DNA from: Lunularia cruciata
Lineage: Eukaryota; Streptophyta; Marchantiopsida; Lunulariales; Lunulariaceae
Direction: 5' to 3'
DNA length: 64,000 nucleotides
NCBI GenBank assembly: GCA_948567375.1
Contig: OX419755.1
Location: forward strand, 2,981,001-3,045,000
A model generated the notes under the pieces. That model was not told the DNA's origin. It was given only the letters and a program-made list of their open reading frames with translations, and made no database searches. This document shows, piece after piece, positions 34,880 through 47,734 of the stretch. The translations under genes and the position numbers were made by a program. Every line of letters starts with the position of its first letter. Within the stretch, counting starts at the first letter, position 1.

Positions 34880-37665
34880 ATGGCCCCAGTCGAGAGGTTC
34901 ATTCAGCAAGCATTAGGATACAATACTATGCTGATGTGTTCCAATCCTGGTAAGAGAATTAGGGTGTTTGTTTCAGAAACAGGAATTAGATGAAGGTTTG
35001 TTGAGCCATATTTTGATTTCTTGAAGGACTGAACACAAACTAATCATTTTGTCCTACTCAGTGATATCCTGCTTAATATACTGTCTAGAACACTATTAAA
35101 CTACAAATAACGAGAAAAAACTGGAACAAAAAGAAAAAGTGTGTTGTGACAATGATTGCAGAAAGGTGAATTCTTGCATAGGTTTTCTCCAACATGTCTA
35201 ATATTAAAACGGTGGACAATTGAAACAACCCTAAAGTAAATATTGATATTTGCATGATATAATAACTCTACATGAATGTCCAATATGTTTATATGATATC
35301 GATACGTATACATTAGAAACACGAAGTTTTATAATCCTACGAGCACTTGAAGATCCTAACGAGAGCATGAGAGGATATAGGTATTGCTCACTAAAAAAAA
35401 CAAAGATAAATTTGACAAGAAATTCTTCGTTTATTTTCCCTCATTTCGTAATACTTTTATCTACTCCCTGCAAAAGCTCACCCAGTTGACCACCTTAAAA
35501 TAAGACTCGGCCAAAATATGAATCCTCGCTTCACGGTGACAGACAGGATAAGACAAGAAGTTAAGCACTTTCCTCTCTAGTTTCTTGCTAAAAGATTGAC
35601 AATTTTCATTGAACGAAACAACAAAAATTCATTTAATGAACAGAATGTTCTCTACTTCTATGTAGACCAATTTGATACATGAACCTTCCCTGTTTGCTGC
35701 TGACAAACATCACGAGTCAATTCATAAATTATCGACGAGTATATGTAAAACTGCACTTTAGTGTTAAATCTCAAAGTCGGTGAACCTAAACTCTAACTAC
35801 TCGTTGCACCGAACAAGACAACTGACCTCACATTTAGGAAGGGATGGTTATTTTGATGACATAATATACATTGAGCTTGCAAAGTAGTGACTGAGAATGC
35901 AACGTACTCCACTTTAATGAGGTAATTATATAGTAAAATAATCCCACTAGTTGACATTATTCGGGTGGTCAATGGTTTGCATGCAGAAATGCAATACTTT
36001 ACATAATATCAGGTGCAATAATATATCACTCATCGGGATCCATGCTCTCGGGAGCTAACAAATTCGTGCGCTTTGGGTTCTTTGTGTTTCCCTTGTGTAG
36101 GTCGATTTCCCATCCTCTATGTTATCATACGCACGTCATCTGCCGATACTGTGAACCTGATCGTAAGGCAAAAGGGGGCTAGGAGATTTGGGGGAGATTT
36201 GGGCGACATCATTCTTCAGCACGTTGCCTTATAAGTGCACGATTCCTTCGTGACAAAGAATCAAGTCGTCTAAAAAGATTCATATACTGTGCAGCGAAAA
36301 CAACACAGAATAGGGGACATCTTTTTAACACTAGATCGAATATTGTATATACCATGCGTGGGTGACAAGGAAGTCGTGTTCTTCGCCATTAGACTGTGGA
36401 AGGAGCTGCTATAATTTATAGGAAAAAAATGTACTGCATTATCATAGAGACAAGATAGTCGTATTGTACATCATTCGAGTGGCAAGGAGCTCTACAAAGT
36501 ACTGTAATATGACAGAGACGTTGAAAAGTCATTGACAGTCCTACATTGATGGGGCCACCCACACCTCAGCATATCTGATGATGGTGTTAGTGTGAAATCA
36601 GTTGACAGTTAGTGAAATTCGGTGGTTACCTTATAATAGACATTGGTGAGATGTAGTTGGCTATCGTTTCACCAAAGTCAAACGAATTGAAGAAAAACTT
36701 GAATCTTGCCCGTAACACTTCTCTTGAATATTTACAACGAATAACTGTGACTCGCTTTGCCCGTTGAAACTCAGCATCCGATATGTAAATTATATTGAGA
36801 CAAGAAGCTTTGAGAAATTTAAAGATTCTTCCCGGTTGCCAAGTAGAAAAGTAATACTGTAGGTTGAATGCCTGCACGCAAAATACATGCACCATGAAGG
36901 AACGAAAATCGAATTACTCGTTTTCAATCCTACGCGGTCGCCTTCTCTTTCTTTCTTTCAATCCTACACCGGAGAAGCAGTGTAGGGTATATATATAAAG
37001 AGAACAACTATCTGCTGAAGGGCATATCTAATCCTTATCTTGAGTGAAGAGGCCCATTCAAATATACCGAACACTTTAGTTATTATTAGCCGATGAGAAA
37101 ATGACATGCATCGCTAGACTTGGTTGCAACATAGAATCATGTGCTTCATAAATCATATTGGTACCTGGACCCCGAGCAGGATAAGGCGTGCCCACTTGGC
37201 TCTTGTCTTCTTCGGCATCGTTACCTTCTCCTTCGTCTCTATATAAAGAAATACGATGTTCAGAAAATGGTCATCCGCTGTCAGCCAGTCTTCCAATCAA
37301 ATGGTACCTTGCGTGTTGTGTAAGCTTGTGACTCACCAGCTGTATGACGTTGATTTGGTCCAACTTAGTGAACAGGCAGCAATAGTTGACATTCGTAGTC
37401 TCGAAGGTGATGGTTATCTTTTATCCTGTGAATCCTTTAGGTGAGCGTTGGACATGGACTTATAGACTTTTGGTTGAGAAAAGAGGAGCATGTCTGAACA
37501 GAAGAGAGCCCTGATCCCTCACCTCGCCAGCCAGCTAGCCTCGTCACCTCGCCACACGCACAAAAATACATGAGAGTGCGTTATATTGCAACCAAGACTA
37601 TAGATGCATGTCATTTCCTCATTGACTAATAATAATTAAAGTGCTCGGTTTATTTGCAGAAGCAT
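34880..37665. other. Intergenic, no recognisable gene
   Basis: About 2.8 kb with more balanced composition than the retroelement blocks. Short frames exist on both strands (for example 36,895-36,626 minus) but none shows domains, repeats or sensible splice structure. Could hold non-coding RNA or distant regulatory sequence for the ABCG gene. Confidence 0.4.
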
Positions 37666-37813
37666 ATGAAAATCGACTCAATTATTGGATACTTTGCTTT
37701 TGGTACGAGGAGTTCCCTATAGCCAGCTAGATTTGGGAGATTTGACTTCAATGTGCTATAGGGAACTCCTCTTACCAAAAGCAAAAGTATTCAAGAATAG
37801 AATCGATTTTCAT
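37666..37813. ncRNA. Candidate microRNA-like hairpin
   Basis: Left arm 37,666-37,722 and right arm 37,756-37,813 pair over about 57 positions with roughly seven mismatches and one bulge, around a 33-nt loop. The inner 20 bp (around GAGGAGTTCCCTATAG) pair almost perfectly. Size and pairing fit a plant MIRNA precursor, but a small inverted-repeat transposon is also possible. I do not recognise a known mature miRNA. It lies 1.4 kb upstream of the ABCG start. Confidence 0.35.
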
Positions 37814-38299
37814 AACCTTCCCTCTGCAAAAGAATTATACAAAGGAATAAATGAACATTAGCGGTCGCTTGAACCAAGATGTCCACGATGAAAGAATTAT
37901 AAAATTCATTTTCTCATAGATGGGAGTTCAAAATCCTCAAACCAGTTGTCGGAAGTTGAAACTCTGATGATGATTGGACAAGTGAAGATGACTTTGGATT
38001 CTTATGAATCTAAATTTATAAACTCAAGTTTTTTATGTTCCAAACATAAACATAAAGGCAAAATTTAAGGCAAACACTAACTGTATTCCAACCAATTACA
38101 TCAAGGATACATCAATATTCATCACAAAAGTCATCTTACTCGAACCGGTTTCACTTGTCACTGAGGTTATCTATTGTTGCAACTGTATCTTAGACATTAC
38201 CGATGAGTTTCATGTACTCCTTTTGTGATTTAAGATTGAATCTACCGGAATTATAAAGAATTCGAAACTAAATTGTTCAACCAGTCTTCAGCCTAGTAA

Positions 38300-38348
<49 letters not shown>

Positions 38349-39223
38349 AGGACTCGGGCTAAAAGGAGAACCTCCTAGCGGCATGATAGCTAAACCATCG
38401 TGGAAGTCCTTAGCTTAAAACTTCTGTATTAGCATGCTTCTTCTTACAGTTCCGAGGCAAGCTAATCCTAATGCAGGAGGGTTTGTACAAGATAACTCAA
38501 TAAAAGTTGTACAGGAAAGACGCACGAGTATATGGACAACCTGTGTCACATCTAAACCTTACAAAATTAAGAGAGTAATTGGTACACTAATATTACATCG
38601 TGGGAGTTTAGGCGCACTACGTCTCCAACTAGTTCAACCTTGTAGCCGACATCCCACCAAGATTGGAGGAGTACAGAGATCTCAAGTAGTACGCTTCTTA
38701 GCATGCAAGAATCGCATAATACAACGCATGAGAAACGTATAAACAAACACCCGCAAAGTGGAGTGGAGCTGGGTCCCTCCTTACTTTTTTCTTCTTTTTT
38801 CTCGCGATATGGACTAAAGAAGTTGAAGCATAAAATGGACTCTGGATCATCTCCCTCCACTGAAATCCCTCCTTAAGCTGCTCGTGAATCTATCCAGCTA
38901 CGTAGGGAGCCTTTAAATACTGAATCTCGACGGATGTTACGGGCTCCCTAAGACTGTGGGCTGTGCTAGTTGACTTGACAACATTGTGAGATGCCACAAA
39001 ATAATGAGCGAACAAGCCGAGGAGAAGTGCCTTTAGTTCCACATTGAGCCCATAGGACCGATTTCTGCTGAAGTCTATGGAGACCATGTGAAAAACAATA
39101 TCGACATTCGAATCTGAAATCGAAGTAGAGTTGGTTTCTGGGGATCCTGTCTGCTAGAACTCCAGTTTTTGACATTTCCATAGAGCATCTGAAATCTAGC
39201 TGGGAACTGGATCATTTGAAGCC
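37814..39223 (+). promoter_or_regulatory. Upstream region of the ABCG gene
   Basis: Apart from the (TA)n run I see no coding sequence. No compelling TATA box stands at a typical distance from 39,224. The transcription start and 5' UTR cannot be placed from sequence alone. Confidence 0.3.
38302..38345. repeat. (TA)n microsatellite
   Basis: About 21 perfect TA units, about 880 bp upstream of the ABCG start codon. Confidence 0.95.
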
Positions 39224-42203
39224 ATGGAGAATAGTGGAGTACTAGGGCGGAGTAGCTCCAGGAAGCACAGTCGGTCTTCGTCTCAAGTAGACCCCGAGAC
39301 GGAGGTTGAAGGTTCCAGCTTGCACCATGCGGATCCATATTCTTTAAGCAGGAATTCCATGAGTAAGCGTAGCAGTGCGAATTTCAATCCGTCACCGATG
39401 GATCTCATTGCTGCTGGCTGGGACTTGTCAGAAATTCCTACGTACAATTTACACATCAAGAATTTATCTTACAAGGTTGGTGCTATTCTCATTTGATGAA
39501 GTAAAATACCTTTGGAAAACTTCGATGCTTCAATTTTGACGCTCCTGCTTGTCAGTCTAATTATTCTGAGTACAACAACCGTGGACAACTTCAGGAGTTA
39601 CTAGCTGATTGAATTCATTTCGTCTTTAATAGGTGACAGTCAAGAGCAAGGAGGAAGGACCGCATCAAAAGACACTTCTCAATGGCGTTTCGGTAGAAGC
39701 TTTCGCTGGACAGCTTTTGGCAATCGTTGGCCCATCGGGTTCTGGCAAGACCACCTTCTTGGATGCTTTAGCTGGACGCATAGCCCGGGAGAGCTTGGGT
39801 GGTGAAATCTATGTCAATGGGGAGCCTATCGATGATTCCTTTAGGCGCATTTCCGGTTATGTCATGCAAGACGATGCGTTGTTTCCCATGCTCACTGTAC
39901 GAGAGACATTGCTAGTCAGTGCACGACTCAGGCTTCCGGCAGCGATGCCTATGAAAGAAAAAAAAAACCGAGTGGAGAATATGATCGATCAACTTGGTCT
40001 GAGAGGTTGCGCAGAGACACGTGTGGGCAATGAGAAGGTAAGCTTACAAGTCAAGCCAACAGCAAATTATCGTACTTGGAATTCCATCGTGGTTGGAAAT
40101 ACTCTTTCAATTTCATCAACATCTCCTGATCACCTGCAGCAATCAGTTGGAGACGACTAGACATGGTGTATATTGTTGTACATGTTGAATTAAATTGAGC
40201 TGGGTTTTGCGTGGCTTGATGTTTGACTACAGGTCAGAGGAGTATCGGGCGGAGAGAGGCGTCGTGTGTCAATCGGGGCCGATCTTATCCACGATCCTGC
40301 TGTTCTCTTCTTAGACGAGCCAACCTCAGGCCTGGACAGTACATCTGCTCTCAATGTGATGCAAGTCTTGTCAAATATGGCGAAGTCCGGAGGGCGGACT
40401 GTGGTTCTTACTATTCATCAGCCGAGTTTTAGAATTTTGGAGACCATCGATCGGGTCGTCGTGCTTGGGAAGGGGAATCTCCTTTACGAAGGCCCTCTTA
40501 GCCAATTAAAGCGCTACTTCGGTCCTTTAGGCAAGTCCATGCCAGAAGATGTAAGCCTCTCACTTTCTCCTACATGTTTAGCAATCTTGAGTAGAGCACT
40601 CTGCTGACATTTGCGTTATCGATGTGTTTGGTGCTAATGATGTTGGTTCCAATCGCAGGTAAATGTGTTGGAATTCGCTCTTGACGTTATTGAAGACTGT
40701 CAGAAGTCACCAGAGGGCCTGCAACCACTGATTACTCTTCAGGTATGACTTACTTGTTGAGGGAATCCAATACAGTAAATTATCTGCAAGAAGCTAAGCC
40801 AATTCACTGCTTTCTTATGGATGAATGTGAGGATACCGAAATTTACACGAACATTCCTCATTGTTCTTTAGGATGAAGATAATCCTCGATACATGAAACC
40901 TAATATACTTAGGAAGCGTAGAACCGTTGTTTACGAGACACCTTCTGTGCAGGCTGAGACTCAAAAGCAGGAAGTTGAGAAAGGAGATAAACGGAAGAAG
41001 GCGGACGGGAAAGCCTTTACTGACTCGAACTCATATCCAGAGTATGCGACGTCTTTTCTAGCACAATGCCTTATTCTGTCCGGACGTAATTTTCGGAACA
41101 TTCTTCGGACGCCTGAGCTTTTCGTCTCACGTGTGATGGCAATGGTACGCCCAGAACTGTACGACCTTGTCTCCGACTCCAGTTTCTGTCTCCAACTAAA
41201 TGGAATGTCTGTCAATGTAATAGGATCTTAGATATATAGAGCACGAAGGACCCCGTGTATTTGCCTCTGAACTGGGTCTGAGCTCAAAACATTTGGCTAT
41301 TTGTCACAGGCAATGGTGGCGGTGACCATGGGAACCTTATTTCTGAATTGCGGGGTGAGTGAAAAGGGCCAGAGACAAAGAACTTCGTTCATCTCATTCA
41401 CACTGGCTCTTTTGATTTTCTGGTCCATGGAAGCCATGGCCGCCTTCATTGAAGAACGTCAAATATTCGTTCGAGAAACGTCTCGTGGGGCGTATCGTAT
41501 AGGAGCGTTTGTCGTGGCAAAGGATGTTGTCATGCTTCCTGTGCTGCTATTCCTCGCAACCATCTTTTCAGCTATTTCGTACTTCCTCGTGGGTTTAGTA
41601 CCGGAAGCTGGGCCATTCTTCTTCTTCACCTTCGTCTGCTTCTTGGTTCTCTGCACAGCTTATGCTTATGTGTCTTTCGTTAGCAGTTTAGTGCCAAATT
41701 TCGCCGTCGGCAATTCAATCTGCAGCACCACGATCTCATATATGTTTCTGTTCTCAGGATTTTTCATCCAAAGGTACGATCCAGTTGCAACGCTTCATAC
41801 TTGAAGTTTTGATACATACTTGCAGTTTATTTGTCTTGAAAAGCCCCAGGTTGTGAATTCACTTCTCAGGGACTGGAGGTTGCTTCATTATTGAATACTA
41901 ACCTCTAGTCTACAATTTATGTGTTCTTCCAGGACGGCTATTCCTAAGTACTGGATTTGGCTCCACTACATCTCCTTATTCAAGTACCCATATGAGCTGC
42001 TGCTGAACAATGAGTTTGGTTCAAAGTACTTCGAGGGCAGGATTTGGTATAACGACGTGGACTCGAACACAATTCTCTCGAATCTGTCAGCGGGGAAAGT
42101 GCACCCGTGGGTGAACATTCTTGCCATGCTTGGACTTTTCTTTGGCTACAGAATCTTCTTCTGGATTTCACTATCTTACTTCACCAAGAGCGTACGAAAA
42201 TAG
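39224..42203 (+). CDS. ABCG-type half-size ABC transporter (WBC subfamily), seven exons
   Basis: Exons 39,224-39,475; 39,633-40,037; 40,233-40,550; 40,659-40,742; 40,872-41,144; 41,310-41,773; 41,933-42,203. All introns are GT-AG, 108-195 bp, and the frame stays open for 688 codons. The nucleotide-binding domain comes first: Walker A GPSGSGKTT, Q-loop VMQDDALFPMLTVRET, signature VSGGERRR, Walker B VLFLDEPTSGLDS, H-loop LTIHQPS. Then a basic linker and about six membrane segments, with the conserved IPKYWIWLHYISLFKYPYE. NBD-then-TMD order and length define a half-transporter that dimerises at a membrane. The N-terminus is Ser/Arg-rich. It resembles the clade of plant ABCGs exporting cuticle, suberin or spore/pollen-wall lipids; the substrate is inference. 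All key residues are intact, so it is probably functional. Confidence 0.93.
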
Positions 42204-43159
42204 GTCGAAAATATCTCCAGAGCCATCTAGAGTTGGCTAAGGAAAGAAGATTGGCTGTGTATTGAGCCACAGCAGATTATGCGAGTTGCACGGCAGCAAC
42301 GTATTTTTGTTGACAGCGATAACTTTGTGTGTGCCGCCACCGCCACCTTCGATGAGAGCTTGCACCTGAGATAAAGAGCCTATTTGAGGTTTTTTAAAAC
42401 CTGATTTGTAGGTATAGAGTGCTCGCCAAGGATGTTGAGACCATGGCTGTCGTTGCGTTTTAGTCCATTGATGGGTTTAGACCACCGGTAATTTACATGA
42501 AACCTTGGAACACGAGCTGTTTTAGCACGGCTTAGCAATAGCACTTAGGGTCAGAATAGGTAGATATAAGGCTGGAAGGAACAAAAAGGAAATTATTATT
42601 TTGCCGACATCTCACATCGTTGTGGATATTGTACAATAAATTGGTAAGCGAAATGCTTTGCAAGCGCATCCAGAAGCTGTGTACGAGGTCGTCCAGTCAC
42701 AGAAAAACTTGGACGTGGAACATCATGGACGTGGCAATGCCGATGCTCCGGGGCAAACACGTCTGTGCCAAAGCGATCAATACTCGGTTCGCGAGGTCCG
42801 ACGGTATCCATCGGCGCGATGCTACTCATGCTTCCGGCACCGTCAAATTGCCATTCACATTCAAACCATTCAAACTTTCAAATTGCACCTCGTCCATGGG
42901 ACTGTGTACGCCATCATCAACACTCAGGAAATTGGGCTTGTCTGAAATGTGCGTCCCGGTGGAGGATAAGAGGATTTCCATCCTTGTCATGCTTCCTTGT
43001 CATGGAAATCGTCTTATCCTCAGAAGAATGGAAACTTGCTAGTGTAGGTTTCAAGGACAAAGCTCCATCCTCTAAAAGTGGTAACCATTTCAGGTAAAAA
43101 AGTCAAATTATCTGCTATTCATTTTATTAAAGGAAAAAGCGACCGCGAGTGAAAACACC
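42204..43159. other. 3' flank of the ABCG gene
   Basis: Presumably 3' UTR and downstream spacer. Overlapping frames on both strands at 42,596-43,097 show no domain and look like chance. A small hairpin lies at 42,962-43,021. Confidence 0.4.
42962..43021. repeat. 20-bp-arm hairpin
   Basis: Arms GAGGATAAGAGGATTTCCAT and its near-perfect reverse complement (19 of 20) flank a 20-nt loop. Could act at the RNA level near the ABCG 3' end; nothing further is supported. Confidence 0.6.
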
Positions 43160-43749
43160 AAGGATGGGAAGACCCATCAATCATTCCAAGGAAAAGATAT
43201 AGGGGTATAATGGGGCTAAGCCCCAATAGTATTGGCAAGAGAGGAATCTACCGTTTTCTTTATTAAAGCGTTATATCAATTCACCTTTTCAACTCACATT
43301 GACAATTGAGTTCACAACTGAAAATTGTGACGTTTGCAAAATATAAAAAGTCATTTTATAAATTCTTGGCTCTTTGGAATGGTATCGCAAAAGTTTAAGT
43401 CAAATGTGCCAAGCCTCTTGCTTACAAATGAAGCCGAATTATGTTCTATCTTAGGTTATCATAATTCAACGGTAGTTATCACATGTTTTCAGAGCCCATT
43501 TTGATGATCGAGGTAATTTAGTTTGTGAAAGACGCTCCGGCTGTCTGTCGACTACAGCGAGTGAGTAATGACGCAATATGAATTTGTATTTTACGATTTA
43601 CGATTTTATGAATAAGACTTGTATAGCTCATAGCTCAGATATGTCAGTTGTCGTAGGGCAGATTTCTCTTACCCATATTATTGGGGCTTAGCACTATTTT
43701 ACCTGTATACCTTTTCTTTGTAAGGTGTGTGATGGGTCTTCCCATCCTT
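43160..43749. mobile_element. 590-bp terminal-inverted-repeat element (MITE-like)
   Basis: The first about 93 bases (AAGGATGGGAAGACCCATC start) reappear as reverse complement at 43,655-43,749, including CTAAGCCCCAATA near the inner ends. The roughly 400-bp centre codes for nothing. Long terminal inverted repeats and small size suit a non-autonomous DNA transposon. I see no clear target duplication, so the superfamily is open. Confidence 0.6.
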
Positions 43750-44734
43750 CTAAAAATATATATGTATTTTGTCCACTATGATTTTGTAGTGTGAGCTCTT
43801 GTCATCTTGACGTAGTAAAGACCCGATCATTATCGATTTGTTTCTCGTTTATGTACGTTCCCGGTTTTACGGCTTTGTTTGCCGAAAACTGGATCCGCCC
43901 ACGGAAGCAAACGGAGAAATGGATGTGCGATGCAGCGAAACGAAAATTTCCACCATGGGAATCGAGGTACGTTTACAGGTTATGGGCGAATGACATATGT
44001 AAGGCGTTGCTGCAAAGACCCTACTAATGATAGCCATCGGTTTGTCTTAGCTTCACTCTTCTCATCTGCAAGTTGCAATGCAACGCTTCAGGCGATCTGG
44101 AAACAATCTTGAGTTGCTAGTTTGTGCAGAGACATTCGCTTATGAAAGAGACGAAGAGAGAGTCCCTACACACCACTTACGGTAGTACATCTATATCTGT
44201 TTAAAATACAGCGTTTCAAATTGGGTTTTTCACAACCCGCAATGATTTCGTAATTTCTTTTATGGGTATCCATATATATTCTTTTTGTACAGATAAGATA
44301 ACATTTGTCTTCCATATTTTGTCTTTGGCTGGATGATGAAATTGTTTGATTTTGTGAGTATGGGAATTGGGGAGTTTTATGTCTCCAAGGAGTGTTTATG
44401 AGTTCCAAGTTGGCTCCAAGGAGATGTTTATGAATTCCACATTTAGTGTGTACTGAAGTTGGTTGAGGTCATTGGTGTATGATTATTGTAGGGATGTCGG
44501 AGTCATTTCATGACATGACATATATAAAGAAGTTATCATTGTTGAACAACATGAATTGAAGAGGACATAAAAACTCTTTTGAACACCATCAATATCTAAT
44601 AGGAAATTTGGGTTATGTTCCCATGAGTCATTTGTTACCTTCCTTCAAGTAGCCACGTACAAAGGAAAATATGGATTTCAATAAATGTATAGCTAGAGCC
44701 CGAGTACTCAATGAGCATTGCATAGGAGTGTTCA
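43750..44734. other. No gene seen
   Basis: Short frames only (43,791-44,112 + and 44,408-44,166 minus), without domains. Nothing else identified. Confidence 0.4.
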
Positions 44735-44808
44735 CATTTGTCTGCAGGTTGAAAAAAACATTTTCAACCTTTTCAATTGAAATATTTTTTTCAACCTTCA
44801 GACAAATG
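44735..44808. repeat. Imperfect palindrome
   Basis: CATTTGTCTGCAGGTTGAAA pairs with its reverse complement ending at 44,808, with an AT-rich centre; arms about 30 bp. Possibly the remnant of a tiny inverted-repeat transposon. Confidence 0.55.
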
Positions 44809-46059
44809 TTTTAGGCATCATTTAGTATAGACAATATAAATAGTTGATCTACTTTGTTAGTCACTTTTACAATTGTAAACCCCTTGATATTTTGAACTGA
44901 TCTTTTACCAACCTCACTGTACAAACAAAGAATATTATGATTTGAATAATAGAAAAGGTTACTTATTATGGACATCAATAGTTGTGGATTTAGACCACCT
45001 CTCAAATTGCATTGCACACTTGAGGAGAGGTATGAGCAACTAGAAGAAAAGAAAAGGCAGTGGTGGTGGATAGGTGCACCTTTTTTTGAAATTGCATTTC
45101 AAATTGGATATAGAGTTGAAGTTGGATTACAGTAGTTGATGTTGATACAAAGTTTTTACCTCACTTTAGTCACATGAGTTGGAGATGCCACTTGAATGTG
45201 ACTATTGTGAGGATGTGACTAAATTTAAAAGAAGGATTAGAATTGCTAAAAATGATGCAAATATCACATTGCAATCAACAATTGGGTTTCTAGAACATGC
45301 ATAGTTATGTTTTTTGCTGTTTTGATAAGCTAAGAAGGCAGTCCATCATGCACTCCAAGTGGTGTTTTTGCAAGTTTTCTCATTGCAATCATGGGCAAGA
45401 CATGTGCTTGTTCCACTATCCATATGAAATTGAAAATCATCAAATATTCTCACAGAAACAAGATAACTTCATAAGAGAAGATGTCCAAAATATTTCAAAT
45501 CTCTCGTATAATAGTGTCCAAGATCCTAAAAAGGAGCACCATTAGAATTTTTGCAGGCCAAGATTCTTGCCCATTCAGCTCATTAAAAAAGGTGATCCAC
45601 TACAACAAATTGAAGATTATCAACAATATGGTCATCAAGTGGGACAATATGTACTAACCCTAAATGTAATGGGAGATATCAATATCATCTTCTCAAAGAG
45701 AAAGTGATGTCATTTCATGACCAAACATTGCAAAAATTTGAAAACAAGTTGCATGAAGATGTTGCTGATGCCTTAAAGTCATTCTCAATGTTGAATGGGT
45801 GGCTATAGAAGTATCTCTATCACTTGCAATGTTTGGAAATTGGAGAACATGGTTCCATTAATGTCCAAGATGTTGGAATGGGTCTTGAGGATATCTATAA
45901 AATGTTGGAAGAAGTCAAGCTATCTAAGATCATCAATTTGGATGAGATGGGATTGTAAAATTTGTGATCATAAGTTATGATCAATCAAAATGGGTGCAAC
46001 ATAAAGCATAGCAAGTAGTAGATAATGGTCACCTTGGTTGCATTGGCAATTGTGGTACC
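44809..46059 (+). other. Weakly protein-like stretch, unidentified
   Basis: The + strand frame at 45,297-45,545 contains a Cys/His-rich segment (CFCKFSHCNHGQDMCLFHYPYE) which could be a gag-type or other zinc-binding motif; 45,795-45,980 is also open. Given the retroelement ORF that begins at about 46,060, this may be its upstream part. No firm assignment. Confidence 0.25.
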
Positions 46060-47497
46060 CACATTTTTTTGTTTTTGATAGTTTGTAAGATAGAAAGTGT
46101 ATTTTTAAGTAAAAAAGGATGATAGATGAGGAAAATTGTTGTGTTTGGATTTGAAGTAGGAGATCCATTCCGACCTAAGGATGTTGACTTTGGCTCAGAG
46201 GAGTTGAAGACTCAGATTGGACTTGGGAGGATGAAAGACCTAAAGTAAGAACACTTTGCATCAGACTGAAGAACCTAATCTGAGGATCCTTAACAACCTT
46301 GACATGGGCCATACCAACCAAGAAGGTACACTCAAAAATGGTTACTTTTTGTGGGGGTAAATTTGAAAGTGACAAGAGGAGTGCATGCACAAGTGGTGAT
46401 TCTTGACTGAGGTTCAACTGAAGAATGATTAGGAATCAAAAGACTATAAAATCAAGACTTTGTTGAGGAGAATCTGCAATGTTGAAAGACTATCCTATGC
46501 CTTTGAGTAGTTTTCCTGATCATGTTAGAATCACAAGACAAGTCGTAGAATTTCTGTGTGTGAAGCCAGGTGAGGAGAAAAGCTTGATGCCATTGAAGGG
46601 AGGAAGATAGATTTAGGCCATCTCGGTCCAAAATCTTGTAATTAGACAAGTTGACATGGTAGTCAGATTCAAAGCCTTGAACCAACTTTGGATCACCTTT
46701 TTGACATGGAATTGGAAGCTCAGTTTTCTAGGGTTCATGACAAAAATTGTAGCGAGCAATTGTGAAGATGGTCCAAATGATGAGGGAAAGAGAGGAAACC
46801 CGAGTTGTTGGACTGAAGTGGATTGGAGATTAGATTTAGGACAGAATGCACGAGAGCCCACGAGGATTACCTTTGATCGGAAGTGTGATCCTATGAAAGA
46901 AATAGATGAACTAAAGGACTCCTCTAGTGAACCTTGGAAGAAGAATGGATATAAGATGGATACCTACATATACCTAATGAGGCAAAGTACTGTCAGGGCA
47001 GTGATGGCAATGATGAAATTGGATCAAGCTACATATATAACAAAGTAGCAAGCTGTCCTTTTCCATCTCATGTTTGCAAGAGAGTGTACATTTGGTGAGA
47101 TTTTTTCACCTTACGACAAGGCAGATGATAGTAAAGTGGTGGATGGATTGGCCTCCCTACTACTTTGTACCTTTTGCAGCCCATTACTATTGAGGATTAA
47201 ATTTACTTAGCCCTAAGAAGAGAAGACAGATTGTATCCCATTTTCATCCAAACTTGAATCAAGATGTGGATGAGGAGAGAGGTTATACATGGTAGAGGTC
47301 AAGGAGAGTGACCAACACGTTGCAAGAACTGTACAAGAGAAGACCTTGTCAGTTTTGGTACCTTGACCAAAGAAGAGACGCCAACTTGAAGACACAACTT
47401 CTCCAACAAAGAAGAGAATAACTCAGAGAGTGAACCCAAGTTCAGCTATAGCAATAGTTGACCTATGATTAAGGACAGAGGAAGAGGAAGAAGAATA
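46060..47497 (+). pseudogene. Third copy of the extra 3' ORF (element D family)
   Basis: Aligns by eye with 26,430-27,480: the shared stretch around AAGACTCAGATTGGACTTGG versus the D copy, then 46,656-47,048, which encodes NQLWITFLTWNWKLSFLGFM, WTEVDWRLDLGQN, KKNGYKMDTYIYLMRQS and AVMAMMKLDQATY. The rest to about 47,497 is acidic and decayed. Having three independent copies helps to define the conserved core (the NWxLSFLGFM, DWR and NGYKxDTY blocks). Function unknown. Confidence 0.6.
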
Positions 47498-47608
47498 GTC
47501 ATGACTAATGTAGAACTATATTTTATCTCAAATAAATAATATCTCTCAAGTACTTGAATACCAAGCTAAATATCACAATACCACACACATGCACAAATGG
47601 GTGTTACA
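47498..47608 (-). repeat. Family B LTR fragment
   Basis: Matches the last about 110 bases (+ orientation) of the LTRs at 8,036-8,719 and 30,651-31,334 and ends at the same TGTTACA border. The rest has been lost. Confidence 0.8.
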
Positions 47609-47734
47609 TTTACCCTCGGACTAAGTTTTCACTTTGTTGTCAAAGTGAAGGTCTCTCTACATTTTATGAAGCATCTTCAACTTATCATGGTTAATCCTAT
47701 CAAAGTTTTTTCCTCCCAACTCCTTGAGATCATA

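Noticed and set aside
36626-36895. 89-codon minus-strand frame in the intergenic island
   Set aside because: No domain, no upstream signals and no continuation by splicing; insufficient evidence for a gene.
40961-41215. Minus-strand frames within the ABCG gene (also 41,459-41,656 and 41,980-42,171)
   Set aside because: Antisense shadows of verified exons.
42596-43097. Overlapping frames on both strands downstream of the ABCG gene
   Set aside because: No domains, conflicting frames and no splice structure; probably 3' flank.
43791-44112. Two + strand frames of 77-78 codons
   Set aside because: Overlap each other, show no family features; likely chance.
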